From: Rubrivivax sp.
GTDB lineage: Bacteria; Pseudomonadota; Gammaproteobacteria; Burkholderiales; Burkholderiaceae_C
Direction: 5' to 3'
NCBI GenBank assembly: GCA_030653505.1
Contig: JAURZK010000089.1
Coordinates: 1-64,000, forward strand
Length of the DNA: 64,000 bases
Part shown: in pieces, positions 44,608-54,570 of the stretch
Position numbering within the stretch: the first letter of the stretch is position 1
How the letters are laid out: every line of letters begins with the position of its first letter
Position numbers and translations under genes: made by a program
Notes under the pieces: generated by a model
The model's database searches: none
What the model was told of the DNA's origin: nothing
The model's input: only the letters and a program-made list of their open reading frames with translations

Positions 44608-46698
44608 ATGAAAACACCCAAGCCCCTGCTCATCTTCAGCGCGCTCGGTGCACTGGCCACGGCGTCGGCCAGCCTGGCGGCCGCGGTCGACACCTCGGCC
44701 TGGAAGTGCAGTGCCTGCCCCTTCGAAAAGGGCAGCAGCGGCAGCGTCGATGCAGGCGTCGGCACGGTTTCCGACCGGTCTGCCAAGTTCACCGACATGA
44801 GCGGCCTGGACAAGGGCGGCTACCTGGTGCTGGGCGGCAGCGCGCGCTTCCGCGACGAGGGCGGCTTGTGGGGCAAGCTGACGGCCAGCGAGCTCGGCCT
44901 GGACACCCGTTCGCTGACGGGCCAGATCGGCCGCGAGGGTCTGTTTACCGCCAGCCTGGCCTACGACAACCTGCCGCGCCACTTCGCCGACGGCGCAGCC
45001 ACGCCCTACCTGGGCAACGGCGGCGGCGTGCTGACGCTGCCCGCGGGCTACCCGCAGGACACCACGGCGGCCATGCCGCTGGCCGGCACGCTGCAGCCGC
45101 TGAAGCTGGGCTACGACCGTTCACGCCTGCAAGGCGGCCTGAGCTGGATCGGCAGCGAGCGCTGGACCGTGCGCGTCAACGCCCGCCGCGACGAGCGCGA
45201 CGGCACGCGCCCCGGCGCCGGCGCCTTCTTTGCCACCACGGCGCAGTTGGCGGTGCCGGTGGACCACGTCACCAACCAGCTCGAGGTCTCCGCGTCCTAT
45301 GTCGGCCGGCCCGTACAGGCCACGCTGAGCTACCACCTGTCGAGCTTCAGCAACGGCCAGGCGGCGCTGCGCTTTGCCAACCCCTTCGTCCCGGTGGTGG
45401 CCGGTGCCAGCACGGGCCAGCTTGCGGGCGCCCCCGACAACGAGTTCCACCAGGTCGCCGCGTCACTGGGCTACCAGCTGAACCCGGCCTTCCGCGCCAG
45501 CGCCGACTTCGCCGTCGGCCGCATGACGCAGAACGCCGCCTACCTGCCGCTGACGCTGACGCCCGGCCTGGCCGCCAGCCTGCCGGCGCTGCCAGCGGCG
45601 TCGCTGGACGGCCGTGCCGACACGTTCAACGGCGCCGTGCGCCTGAGCTACGTGACCCCGATCGCAGGCCTGCGCCTGAACGCCAGCTACGCGCGTGACG
45701 TGCGTGACAGCGACAACGTCACCCAGACCTTCCCGTCGGTGGCCACCGACATGTTCGTCGGCCTGCAGCCCGTGACCAACACGCCCCTGAGTTTCTTCCA
45801 GGACCGCGTCAAGGTCATCGCCGACTACCGTGCCAGCAGCAGCCTGAAGGCCAGCGCCGGCGTCGAATACGACACACGCGAACGTTCTTACAGCGAGGTC
45901 GTCACCACGCGCGAGACCACGGTGTGGGGACGGGTCGCGGGGCAGGCGCGCGACGACCTCTCGCTGTCGCTGAAGTTGTCAAGGTCCAACCGCGGCCGCA
46001 CCGACTACGGCGTGAGCACCTGGAACAGCGCGCCGCAGAACCCGCTGCTGCGCAAGTTCAACCTGGCCAAGCGCGACCGCGTCGCAGGCGCCGCACGGGC
46101 CGACTGGACGGCCAGCGAAACGCTGAGCATCGGCGTCGGCATCGAAGGCTCGCAGGACGACTACACCGATTCCGTCATCGGCCTGACCGACGGCCGCAGC
46201 CTCAGCCTGGCCGCCGACGTCGCTTACGCCTTCAGCGAAGCCACCCAGCTGCGCGCCTACGGGCAGGCCGAAGCCGTGCAGACGCACCAGGTCGGCAGCC
46301 AGCTTTACGGCAGCCCCGACTGGACGGGGCGCGTGCGCGACCGCTACACCGTCTTCGGTGTCGGTGCCCGGCACATGGCGATGGACGACAAGCTCGAACT
46401 CGGCGCCGACCTCACCGTGTCACGCTCGCGCAGCCGCACGCTGGTGGACACCGGGGCCGCCACACCACCTTTCCCGGCTGCCACCACGTCGCTCGACCGG
46501 CTGAAGCTGAGCGCGACCTACCAGCTCAAGGACAACCTCTCGCTGATGGGTAGCTTCTGGCACGAACGCTACGACGCGGCCGACTGGCAGCTCGACGGCG
46601 TACAGCCCGACACCGTGCCTTACGTGCTGGCTTTCGGCCAGCAGGCACCGAAGTACCGCGTCAACGTGCTCCAGGTTTCGGTGCGATACAGCTACTGA
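44608..46698 (+). CDS. mtrB: MtrB/PioB-family decahaem-associated outer-membrane barrel
   Basis: 696 residues. A signal peptide ends near ASLAAA. C34 and C37 in WKCSACPF are the CXXC pair seen near the N-terminus of MtrB proteins that support extracellular electron transfer. The rest has alternating strands (LGGSARFRDEGG, GFTASLAYDNL-like turns) of a large barrel of about 26 strands and ends in SVRYSY with a terminal aromatic. It forms the sheath around MtrA. The 3' end overlaps the convergent tlpA-like gene by 7 bp. Confidence 0.9.
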   Translation: MKTPKPLLIFSALGALATASASLAAAVDTSAWKCSACPFEKGSSGSVDAGVGTVSDRSAKFTDMSGLDKGGYLVLGGSARFRDEGGLWGKLTASELGLDTRSLTGQIGREGLFTASLAYDNLPRHFADGAATPYLGNGGGVLTLPAGYPQDTTAAMPLAGTLQPLKLGYDRSRLQGGLSWIGSERWTVRVNARRDERDGTRPGAGAFFATTAQLAVPVDHVTNQLEVSASYVGRPVQATLSYHLSSFSNGQAALRFANPFVPVVAGASTGQLAGAPDNEFHQVAASLGYQLNPAFRASADFAVGRMTQNAAYLPLTLTPGLAASLPALPAASLDGRADTFNGAVRLSYVTPIAGLRLNASYARDVRDSDNVTQTFPSVATDMFVGLQPVTNTPLSFFQDRVKVIADYRASSSLKASAGVEYDTRERSYSEVVTTRETTVWGRVAGQARDDLSLSLKLSRSNRGRTDYGVSTWNSAPQNPLLRKFNLAKRDRVAGAARADWTASETLSIGVGIEGSQDDYTDSVIGLTDGRSLSLAADVAYAFSEATQLRAYGQAEAVQTHQVGSQLYGSPDWTGRVRDRYTVFGVGARHMAMDDKLELGADLTVSRSRSRTLVDTGAATPPFPAATTSLDRLKLSATYQLKDNLSLMGSFWHERYDAADWQLDGVQPDTVPYVLAFGQQAPKYRVNVLQVSVRYSY

Positions 46699-47285
46699 GG
46701 AGCGCCGGCCGGCCTCGGCCGGCGGGCCGGCGGCGGGAAGTGGCGCTCGACGAGGCGCCGCGCCTCGGGGCCGTCCCACTCGCGCGCGCCGGCCTCCTTG
46801 TGCAGCACGCGGCCCGACGCGTCCACCAGCACCGTCAGCGGCAGGTGCGAGGCACCGAGCATGTGCTCGAGCTCGAGCTTGTGGTCGATGTAGTGGTTGA
46901 TGGTCGCGTTGCTGCGCCGCAGCCAGGCCTGGGCACGTTCGATGTAGTCGTCCGTTGAGATGCCGATGACCGTGAAGCGGTCGGCCAGATCACCCCAGGC
47001 CAGACGTTCCAGCGACGCCATCTCGGCACGGCAGGGCGCGCACCAGCTGGCCCAGACGTTGATGAGCAGCGGCCGGCCGCGGAACGAAGACAGCTGCCGC
47101 GTGGGCCCGTTCAGGCCGCGCAGGGTGGCGTCGCGCAGCACCTGCCCCACACGCACCTCGCCGGGCGTGCCGGCCCCTGCGACCAGCCGTGGCAGGCCGA
47201 GCAGCGGCGCAAACCCCAACGTGACGGCCAGGCGCCTTCGGGCGGGCGACGGAACGCTCGTCAACGGGCGCCCGCCGCGCGTCAA
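46692..47285 (-). CDS. TlpA/ResA-like thioredoxin-fold protein
   Basis: 197 residues. The N-terminal RRRLAVTLGFAPLLGLPRL is a probable signal or anchor. The active site is WASWCAPCRAE. Such proteins reduce disulfides in the periplasm, often the CXXCH cysteines of apocytochromes. The start proposed is a TTG whose bases overlap the stop codon of the upstream stress-protein gene; there is no ATG in a good place, so the start is uncertain. A role in maturing the neighbouring multihaem proteins is an inference. Confidence 0.75.
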   Translation of the reverse strand: MTRGGRPLTSVPSPARRRLAVTLGFAPLLGLPRLVAGAGTPGEVRVGQVLRDATLRGLNGPTRQLSSFRGRPLLINVWASWCAPCRAEMASLERLAWGDLADRFTVIGISTDDYIERAQAWLRRSNATINHYIDHKLELEHMLGASHLPLTVLVDASGRVLHKEAGAREWDGPEARRLVERHFPPPARRPRPAGAPQ

Positions 47286-47725
47286 TGCAGCACCAGCAGC
47301 GGCAGCTTGCTGCCCGCCAGCACCGCCTTGGTCTGCGACCCGAAGAGGAATTCGCCGAAGGCGCCGCGCCCGTGGGTAACCATCAGGATCATGTCGCAGC
47401 CGCGCGACTCGGCGGCCTCGATGATGGCGCGGTCGACCCGGGGCACCTGGTCGTGGTAGCCCTCGAACTCGACCCCGGCTTCGCGGGCACAGGCCTCGAA
47501 ACGGCTGAGCACATCCTTCGCGTGGGCCTCGGTGACTGCGTCATGTTCCTGTGCCTCCTCTTCGACCCAGGCACGCGAACGCGGGCCTGGCCGAACCGGC
47601 AGCAGGGGCTCGGCGACGAAGCCGGTGATGGCCGCCCCCAACTGTTTGGCCAGCTCGACGCTGGCCTGTATGGCTCGGTCTGACAGTTCGCTGCCGTCGA
47701 CGGGCACAAGTATGCGCTTGTACAT
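47282..47725 (-). CDS. Universal stress protein (UspA family)
   Basis: 147 residues starting MYKRILVPVDGSELSDRA, with the ATP-binding block VTHGRGAFGEFLFGSQT near the C-terminus. The ATG is preceded by GAGGAGG; an earlier in-frame start 24 bp upstream is unlikely. UspA proteins of proteobacteria are often induced in anoxia or stationary phase. An FNR-like dyad lies 36 bp upstream. Its stop codon overlaps the start of the thioredoxin gene, so they form a two-gene unit. Confidence 0.88.
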   Translation of the reverse strand: MYKRILVPVDGSELSDRAIQASVELAKQLGAAITGFVAEPLLPVRPGPRSRAWVEEEAQEHDAVTEAHAKDVLSRFEACAREAGVEFEGYHDQVPRVDRAIIEAAESRGCDMILMVTHGRGAFGEFLFGSQTKAVLAGSKLPLLVLH

Positions 47726-47760
47726 CTGGGAACCTCCTCTGGCCCGCAACTCGCGGAGCC

Positions 47761-47774
47761 ACGATTCAGGTCAA
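47761..47774 (-). promoter_or_regulatory. FNR/Anr-like dyad upstream of the stress protein
   Basis: On the minus strand TTGACCTGAATCGT, with a perfect left half-site and two changes on the right. It lies 36 bp before the ATG. The 47775-47925 gap upstream of it holds no gene that I can support. Confidence 0.45.
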
Positions 47775-47925
47775 TGTAAGCACCGTGAGGGCGTGCCACT
47801 TTGCGCTGGTTCAAGGTCGCTGCGATTGGGCGCACGACGGCCGCGGGCCCGAGCGCGCCCCTGCGTCCGGCGCGGGCCCCTTCAGACCGCGTGCAAAGCG
47901 GGGAGTCACGCCCACCCGCGCTGCA

Positions 47926-50900
47926 TCAAGCCCGCCCGCCCTTGCGCCGGCGCAGCAGCGCATAGGCTGCCGGCACCACCAGCAGGCTGAGCAGCGGCGC
48001 CGTGACCATGCCGCCCAGCATGGGTGCGGCAATGCGGCTCATCACCTCGGCGCCCGTGCCGCCGCCGAAGACGATGGGCACCAGGCCCACCAGCAACGTG
48101 GCCACCGTCATCGCCTTCGGCCGCACGCGCATCACCGCACCTTCGCGGATGGCGTCGTCCACCACCTCGGGTGTGATGCCCAGGCCGCGATCGATGCGGT
48201 CCTGCAGCGCGTTCTTCAGGTAGATCAGCATGACCACGCCGAACTCGGCCGAAAGCCCCAGCAGCGCGATGAAGCCCACGCCGCTGGCGATCGACAGGTT
48301 GTAGCCCATGGCGTACATGAACCACACGCCGCCGGTCAGCGCCAGAGGCAGCGTGGCCATGATCATCACCGCTTCGTCGAGGCGGCGGAAGGTCAGGTAG
48401 AGCAGCACGAAGACGATGAGCAGCGTGGCCGGCACCACCACCTGCAGCCGGGCGTTGGCGCGCGCCATGTATTCGAACTGGCCCGAGTAGGCGATGCTGA
48501 CCCCGGGCTCCAGCGCCACGCCGCGCGCCACGGCCTGTTGAAGGTCGGCCACCACCGAAGCGAGGTCGCGCCCGCGCACGTCGATGTAGACCCAGCTCGA
48601 CAGGCGCGCGTTTTCGCTCTTCAGCATCGGCGGGCCTTCGGTGAGTTCGATGCGCGCCACCGTGCCCAGCGTGATCTGCGCGCCGCCCGGCGTGACGAAG
48701 GGCAGTTCGCGCAGCTTCTGCGGCGTGTCGCGCAGTTCACGCGGGTAGCGCAGGTTGATCGGGAAACGTGCCAGCCCTTCCACCGTCTCGCCGGCCATCG
48801 CGCCGCCCACGGCACCGGCGACGATGGCCTGCACGTCGTTGATGTTCAGGCCGTGGCGCGCCGCGGCGGCGCGGTCGATCTGCACGTCGACGTAGCGTCC
48901 GCCGGTCAGCCTTTCGGCAAGTGACGAGCTGACGCCCGGGACGCCACGCGCCACCTTCTCCACCTCGATGGCGATGCGGTCGATGGCCTGCAGGTCGGTA
49001 CCCGAGACCTTCACGCCGATGGGGCTCTTGATGCCGGTGGCCAGCATGTCGATGCGGTTGCGGATGGGCGGGATCCATATGTTGGCCAGCCCCGGCACCT
49101 TCACCGCGGCGTCGAGTTCCTCGACCAGCTTCTCGGGTGTCATGCCCGGCCGCCACTGCTCGCGGGGCTTGAGCTGTATCGTCGTCTCGAACATCTCCAT
49201 CGGCGCCGGGTCGGTGGCCGTCTCGGCACGGCCGGCCTTGCCGAAGACACGCGCCACCTCGGGCACGGTCTTGATCATGCGGTCGGTCTGCTGCAGCAGT
49301 TCACCGGCCTTGGCGGCACTCAGGCCCGGCAGCGCGGTGGGCATGTAGAGCAGGTCGCCTTCGTCCAGCGGCGGCAGGAACTCGCCGCCCAGCCGCATCG
49401 CCGGCCACAGCGTGGTGGCGAAGGCCAGCACGGCCAGCAACAGCGTCGTGCGCGGGAAACGCAGCACACGTTCGAGCAGCGGGCGGTAGGCGGCGATCAT
49501 CCCGCGCACCAGCGGGTTGCGCCTCTCGTCCGGGATGCGACCGCGTATCCAGTAGCCCATCAGCACCGGTACCAGCGTCACCGAGATGCCGGCCGCCGCT
49601 GCCATCGCATAGGTCTTGGTGTAGGCCAATGGGCCGAAGAGCCGCCCTTCCTGCGCTTCCAGCGTGAACACCGGGATGAAGCTGAGCGTGATGATGACCA
49701 GGCTGAAAAAAAGTGCCGGGCCGACCTCGCAGGCGGCGTCGGTCACCACCTTCCAGTGCGCGTCGCCTTCGAGCTTCTCGTCGGGGTGCGCGTGCTGCCA
49801 GGCTTCCATCTTCTTGTGTGCGTTCTCGATCATCACCAGCGCCGCGTCGACCATGGTGCCGATGGCGATCGCGATGCCGCCCAGGCTCATGATGTTGGCG
49901 TTGATGCCCTGGTAGCGCATCACGATGAAGGCCACCAGGATACCCAGCGGCAGCGAGATGATGGCCACCAGCGACGAGCGCAGGTGCCACAGGAAGACGG
50001 CGCAGGTCAGCGCCACGACGATGAACTCCTCGACCAGCTTCTCCGTCAGGTTGTCGATCGCACGTTCGATGAGCAGGCTGCGGTCGTAGGTGGTGACGAT
50101 CTCGACACCTGCGGGCAGGCCGGGTTTCAACGACTCGAGCTTGGCCTTCACCGCGGCGATGGTGGTCATCGCGTTCTTGCCCGAACGCAGCAGCACGATG
50201 CCGCCGGTGACCTCGCCTTCGCCGTCCAGTTCGGCGATGCCGCGGCGCATCTCGGGGCCGAGCTGCACCGTGGCCACGTCGCCCAGGCGCACCGGCACAC
50301 CGCCGGCCAGCATCAGCGGCACGGCGCGGAAGTCGTCCAGCGTCTTCAGGTAGCCGCTGGCGCGCACCATGTACTCGGTCTCGGCCAGTTCCAGCACCGA
50401 GCCGCCCGTTTCCTGGTTGGCGTTCATCAGCGCCATGCGCACCATCTCGAAGGTGATGCCGTAGGCCGCCAGCTTGTGCGGGTCGACCACCACCTGGTAC
50501 TGCCGCACCATGCCGCCCACGCTGGCCACCTCGGCCACGTCGGGCAGGCTCTTCAGCTCGTACTTCAGGAACCAGTCCTGCAGCGCACGCAGTTCGGCCA
50601 GGTCGTGTTTGCCACTGCGGTCGACCAGCGCATACTGAAAGATCCAGCCCACGCCGGTGGCGTCCGGCCCGAGCGAGGTCTTGGCGGTCGCCGGCAGGCG
50701 GCCCTGCACCTGGTTGAGGTACTCCAGCACGCGTGAACGCGCCCAGTAGAGGTCGGTGCCGTCGTCGAAGAGCACGTAGACGAAGCTGTCGCCGAAGAAG
50801 GAGTAACCGCGCACGGTCTTCGCGCCGGGCACCGAGAGCATGGTGGTGGCCAGCGGGTAGGTGACCTGGTTCTCGACGATCTGCGGCGCCTGGCCCGGGT

Positions 50901-51057
50901 AGCTGGTGCGGATGATGACCTGCACGTCGGACAGGTCGGGCAGCGCGTCGATGGGCGTGTGGCGCACCGACCAGATGCCCCAGGCCGTGACGAAGACCGT
51001 CAGCAGCAGCACCAGGAAGCGGTTGACGACAGACCAGCGGATGAGTGCGGCAATCAC
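47926..51057 (-). CDS. cusA: CusA-type heavy-metal RND efflux pump
   Basis: 1043 residues, the full RND transporter with two sets of six membrane helices and large periplasmic loops. The N-terminus ([16 protein letters not shown]) and the segments [17 protein letters not shown] and [16 protein letters not shown] are characteristic of the CusA/SilA copper and silver branch of the CzcA family. It works with CusB and CusC to expel Cu(I)/Ag(I) across both membranes. The ATG overlaps the cusB stop by four bases. Confidence 0.92.
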   Translation of the reverse strand: MIAALIRWSVVNRFLVLLLTVFVTAWGIWSVRHTPIDALPDLSDVQVIIRTSYPGQAPQIVENQVTYPLATTMLSVPGAKTVRGYSFFGDSFVYVLFDDGTDLYWARSRVLEYLNQVQGRLPATAKTSLGPDATGVGWIFQYALVDRSGKHDLAELRALQDWFLKYELKSLPDVAEVASVGGMVRQYQVVVDPHKLAAYGITFEMVRMALMNANQETGGSVLELAETEYMVRASGYLKTLDDFRAVPLMLAGGVPVRLGDVATVQLGPEMRRGIAELDGEGEVTGGIVLLRSGKNAMTTIAAVKAKLESLKPGLPAGVEIVTTYDRSLLIERAIDNLTEKLVEEFIVVALTCAVFLWHLRSSLVAIISLPLGILVAFIVMRYQGINANIMSLGGIAIAIGTMVDAALVMIENAHKKMEAWQHAHPDEKLEGDAHWKVVTDAACEVGPALFFSLVIITLSFIPVFTLEAQEGRLFGPLAYTKTYAMAAAAGISVTLVPVLMGYWIRGRIPDERRNPLVRGMIAAYRPLLERVLRFPRTTLLLAVLAFATTLWPAMRLGGEFLPPLDEGDLLYMPTALPGLSAAKAGELLQQTDRMIKTVPEVARVFGKAGRAETATDPAPMEMFETTIQLKPREQWRPGMTPEKLVEELDAAVKVPGLANIWIPPIRNRIDMLATGIKSPIGVKVSGTDLQAIDRIAIEVEKVARGVPGVSSSLAERLTGGRYVDVQIDRAAAARHGLNINDVQAIVAGAVGGAMAGETVEGLARFPINLRYPRELRDTPQKLRELPFVTPGGAQITLGTVARIELTEGPPMLKSENARLSSWVYIDVRGRDLASVVADLQQAVARGVALEPGVSIAYSGQFEYMARANARLQVVVPATLLIVFVLLYLTFRRLDEAVMIMATLPLALTGGVWFMYAMGYNLSIASGVGFIALLGLSAEFGVVMLIYLKNALQDRIDRGLGITPEVVDDAIREGAVMRVRPKAMTVATLLVGLVPIVFGGGTGAEVMSRIAAPMLGGMVTAPLLSLLVVPAAYALLRRRKGGRA

Positions 51058-52604
51058 GGCTTCTTCCCTTGCGGCGCGGCGGCGGCAGGCAGGCGATCGA
51101 TCTGGTGCACCACCGGGCCCGAGCCCTCGGCGCTGAAGCGCAGGCGTACCTTGTCACCCGCCTTCAGGCCCTGGCCCAGCGCCGGTGACTTCAGCGCGAA
51201 CGGCATGCTCATCGCCGGCCACTTCAGCGCCGGCACGGGTTCGTGTTCGACCGAGATCTCGGCGCCTTCGACCGACTCGACCACCGCGTTCACGTCGTGC
51301 AGCACCAGCCCGGCCGCAGCCGCCGGCGTGCTGCCGGCCGCGCGGGCCGAAGTCGGCGCAGCCGCCGTGCGGCTCACGGCGCCCGACAGGCTGGCCTCGG
51401 AATCGACCAGGAACTGGCCCGAGGCCACCACCTGCTGGCCTTCGTTCAGGCCCTTCAGCACGACCAGCCGGCTGCCCACTTCGCGGCCCAGTTCCACGTC
51501 CACCGGGGTGTAGCGGCCGGGCTCATCACCGGCGACGAAGACCATCGCGCGCTGCCCGGTGCGGATGACGGCCTCGCTGGGCACCACCAGCGCGGTCTCG
51601 GCCGCGCCGGCCAGCGTGGCCTGCGCGTACATGCCCGCGCGCAGCTTGCCGCCCTTGTTCGGCAGCTCGATGCGCACACGCAGCGTGCGTGTCTCGCGGT
51701 TGGCCTCGGGCAGCACGGCGGCGATGCGGCCGCTGAAGACCTCGCCCGGGTACGCGGCGAAGCGCACCTGCACCGGCCGGCCCACCGCCAGCAGGGCCGC
51801 GTGCACCTCGGGCACCGCCGCTTCCAGCCACAGCGTGCCCAGGCCGTTGATGCGCGCCAGCGTCATCATCGGCGCCAGCGCCATGCCCTGGCGCACCATC
51901 AGCTCGGTGATGACGCCGGCGATGGGGCTTCTCAGCGTCATCAGCGGGCGCGGCTCGCCCGTGCGTTCCACCTCGGCCACCAGCGCTTCGCCCATGCCCA
52001 GCAACAGCAGGCGCTGGCGTGCCGCGGCTGTCAGCGCACTTTCGCCGGTAGCTCGCACGGCCAGGAATTCACGTTGCGCGCCGGCCCACTCGGGCACCAG
52101 CACATCGACCAGCGGCGCGCCGGCAGCCACCACGTCGCCGGGGGCGCGGGCGTAGACCTTCTCGACGAAGCCAGCCGTGCGTGTCTGCAGGACGGCCACG
52201 TCGCGGTCGTTGAAGCCCAGCGTGCCCACGGCTTCGACACCGCTGGCGATGGGCTCACGCGTCACCGTGGCCAGACGCATGCCCAGGCTCTGCGTCAGCC
52301 GCGGGTTGATCTGCACGCCGCCGGCCGCGCCGCCCTCGTCGGCGTAACGCGGCACGAGGTCCATGTCCATGAAGGGCGAACGGCCGGGTTTGTCGAAGCG
52401 CGCGTCGGGCTTCATCGGGTCGTACCAGTACAGCACCGCGCGGGCGCTGGCGGTACCGGCGGCGGGCATCGCCGCGCCGGCCGTCGCGTTCGGACCGGCC
52501 CCACCATGCTGGCGCCAGGTGGCGACACCGTAGCCGCCGGCGGCGGCCAGCAGGCCGACCACGGCGGCCACGGCCACCGTGCGGGAAGTTGTGTTCGTGT
52601 TCAT
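51054..52604 (-). CDS. cusB: CusB-type adaptor with fused CusF-like copper-binding domain
   Basis: 516 residues. An N-terminal anchor is followed by the heavy-metal-binding motif YWYDPM (residues 59-64, part of a domain to about 90). A membrane-fusion protein core with hairpin and barrel comes next. The C-terminal 75 residues (from about 430) match CusF, including the conserved WPAMSMPF metal site. In E. coli CusF is a separate protein, so this is a CusB-CusF fusion. The ATG overlaps the cusC stop. Confidence 0.9.
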   Translation of the reverse strand: MNTNTTSRTVAVAAVVGLLAAAGGYGVATWRQHGGAGPNATAGAAMPAAGTASARAVLYWYDPMKPDARFDKPGRSPFMDMDLVPRYADEGGAAGGVQINPRLTQSLGMRLATVTREPIASGVEAVGTLGFNDRDVAVLQTRTAGFVEKVYARAPGDVVAAGAPLVDVLVPEWAGAQREFLAVRATGESALTAAARQRLLLLGMGEALVAEVERTGEPRPLMTLRSPIAGVITELMVRQGMALAPMMTLARINGLGTLWLEAAVPEVHAALLAVGRPVQVRFAAYPGEVFSGRIAAVLPEANRETRTLRVRIELPNKGGKLRAGMYAQATLAGAAETALVVPSEAVIRTGQRAMVFVAGDEPGRYTPVDVELGREVGSRLVVLKGLNEGQQVVASGQFLVDSEASLSGAVSRTAAAPTSARAAGSTPAAAAGLVLHDVNAVVESVEGAEISVEHEPVPALKWPAMSMPFALKSPALGQGLKAGDKVRLRFSAEGSGPVVHQIDRLPAAAAPQGKKP

Positions 52605-53899
52605 CAGCGTTGCTCCGCAATCAGGTAGTTCAGGCGTGCGCGCAGCGCTTGCTGGCGCGCGTCGAGTTCCAGCGCTCGCAAGCCGAGCTCGGCGCGCTCA
52701 CGCCGCGCCGCCAGCACGCCGGCCAGATCGCCGCGGTTGCCTTCGTAGGCGGCCAATGCCAGCGCCACCCGTTCGGTGGCCAGCGGCACCGCGGCTTCGC
52801 GCAGGCGCGCGGCCTTGCGCATCAGTTCGTCGAGTTCGGCCAGTTGCATGTCGAGCTCTTCGCGGCGGCGGCGCACCATGTCCTCGCGCTCGGCCTCGAT
52901 GCGTTCGGCCTCGTTGCGCTTGGCGGCAATCTGCGGGTCCTGTCGCTGGGCGGACCACAGCGGCAGCTCGAAGGTGAACTGGAACGACACCATGTCGCCG
53001 AAGCTGCTGCCACGACGCGAATACATCACCTGCCAGGCCCAGTCGCCGCGCTTCATCGACTCGGCCTCGGCCACCTCGGCCTGTGTCATGCGCTGCATCG
53101 GTTCGAAGGCACGCAGGTCGGCGTGGCGGTCGATGCCGGCAAACAAGGCGGCGCGTTCGGCTGCCAGCGCCGGCGGCGGCCCGGCCAGCGGCAGCGACGC
53201 ATCGTCGCCCAGCCAGCGCCGCAGCGCCGCCTGGGCCTGCGCCTGCTCGCGCACCAGCTCGTCGCGGCGGTCGGCCAGCATCAGCGCTTCCTGGCGCGCC
53301 ATGGTGGCGTCGGCGGGCATCGCACTGCCGGCCGCGACACGGGCATCGAGGGTCTGGCGCAGCAGCCGGTTCTCTTCCTCCAGGCCGGTGAAGAGCGCCA
53401 GCCGCTGTTCGGCATACCAGCGTGCCAGCCAGGCGCCGGCGGTCTCGCGCTGCACGGACAGCTGCTCCATCGTCAGCAGCGCCTGTTCGCGTTCCGTGCG
53501 CGCCTCGGCGCCCTGGCGGCGCGCGGCACGCTTGGCAGCGTTGGGCACGTCCTGCATCCACGCGAAGCTGCGCTGCGTCATCGGCTCGGCGGCGATCTGC
53601 CAACGCATCGGCCCGCTGATGGGCAGGCCGTCGACGCCGGCCGAGACCTTGGGGTCGGGCAGTTCGCCCGCGCTGATGCGAAGCTGACTCGCGGCGTCGA
53701 CGGCAGCGCGGCGCGCCGCCAGCATGGGGGCACGCAGCAGCGCCAGCTGCTGCGCGCGGGCGAAGTCCAGGCCGGTTGTCGGCTGGCCGGCCGCAGGCAG
53801 GGCGGCCCAGGCGAGGGCCGCTGCGCCAACGGCCGACAGGGCGCGGCGCAAAGGCGCGCGCAAAGGGACGGCGCACGGCCGCACGAGAGGAACAGGCAT
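52604..53899 (-). CDS. cusC: CusC/TolC-type outer-membrane efflux protein
   Basis: 431 residues with a signal peptide ending near PAAGQ. Two repeats of long helices rich in Ala, Arg and Glu are typical of the TolC family. It forms the outer-membrane channel of the CusCBA pump. It is the first gene of the cusCBA operon on the minus strand. No strong promoter motif was recognised in the 121 bp ahead of it. Confidence 0.85.
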   Translation of the reverse strand: MPVPLVRPCAVPLRAPLRRALSAVGAAALAWAALPAAGQPTTGLDFARAQQLALLRAPMLAARRAAVDAASQLRISAGELPDPKVSAGVDGLPISGPMRWQIAAEPMTQRSFAWMQDVPNAAKRAARRQGAEARTEREQALLTMEQLSVQRETAGAWLARWYAEQRLALFTGLEEENRLLRQTLDARVAAGSAMPADATMARQEALMLADRRDELVREQAQAQAALRRWLGDDASLPLAGPPPALAAERAALFAGIDRHADLRAFEPMQRMTQAEVAEAESMKRGDWAWQVMYSRRGSSFGDMVSFQFTFELPLWSAQRQDPQIAAKRNEAERIEAEREDMVRRRREELDMQLAELDELMRKAARLREAAVPLATERVALALAAYEGNRGDLAGVLAARRERAELGLRALELDARQQALRARLNYLIAEQR

Positions 53900-54020
53900 G
53901 GTGGGTACTCCGCAGGATCTGCACGAAGACCGGGCAACCGGTCAAGGGGCACAGGCGGCGCACATCGATGCGCCCGGCCCGTGCCACGCGCGGCGCGCAA
54001 GCGCCGTCGCAGCCCGTGCG

Positions 54021-54446
54021 CTAGTTGCGCAGCACCCGGTGGGTGAGGAAGAGCGGCGGCCAGCCGGGTGGCGCACCGACCAGCGGCGCGCCTGACGCGA
54101 CCGCGGCGTCGTCGTCCGGCAGCCATGTCAGCGGCGCCGCGACGAGGCACCAGCCCAGGCTGGGCAACGGCGCGTCTGCCGTGGCAGTCGCGCCGGGCAG
54201 CTGGGCGTTGGCGCTGCAGTGGGCCTTGCACAGGTTGGGCAGGCCGACATCATGCTCGGTGCCATCGGCCTCATGGCAAGGTGGCAGATCGACCGCCATG
54301 GCAAGCACGGTGCCAGGTGCGCCGGCAGCCCCGCCCACGGGGGCGCAGGCATAGGCCGCCACCATCCACTGCGTGAGCAGCAGCACCCCCACCAGCCAGG
54401 TGGCGAGGTGTCGGCGGGTGCGGAGGGGGTGGCGCGGCAGGCTCAT
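54021..54446 (-). CDS. Small exported Cys/His protein beside the copper operon
   Basis: 141 residues from the ATG complementary to 54444-54446. A signal or anchor helix lies at about 13-32. Cys and His residues occur in PPCHEADGTEH (57-65) and CKAHC (73-77), which could bind copper. It lies upstream of cusCBA on the same strand. Small secreted proteins of this shape often accompany copper-resistance genes, but the family was not identified. The frame is open further upstream; the chosen start gives the best signal peptide. Confidence 0.5.
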   Translation of the reverse strand: MSLPRHPLRTRRHLATWLVGVLLLTQWMVAAYACAPVGGAAGAPGTVLAMAVDLPPCHEADGTEHDVGLPNLCKAHCSANAQLPGATATADAPLPSLGWCLVAAPLTWLPDDDAAVASGAPLVGAPPGWPPLFLTHRVLRN

Positions 54447-54524
54447 GGGGCAGGACGGCGCGCTGACGCACCGTGCAGGCGCCAACGATAAGGGCGGCCC
54501 ACCGCGCCGCCTTGACAATTCGCA

Positions 54525-54563
54525 AGGCCGCGCCGGGTCGGCCTACCCGGCCCGGCGCGGCCT
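54525..54563 (-). terminator. Long GC hairpin after the TRAP operon
   Basis: A 13-bp stem (54525-54537 with 54551-54563) begins 7 bp past the dctM stop codon on the minus strand. There is only a weak T-rich trailer. It probably ends the frd-dct transcript. Confidence 0.5.
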
Positions 54564-54570
54564 GCCCCGT

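Noticed and set aside
54514-54535. A palindrome near CTTGACAATTCGCAAG as a copper-regulator operator
   Set aside because: The arms do not match CueR or CopR/CusR site patterns that I know, and it abuts the terminator stem.
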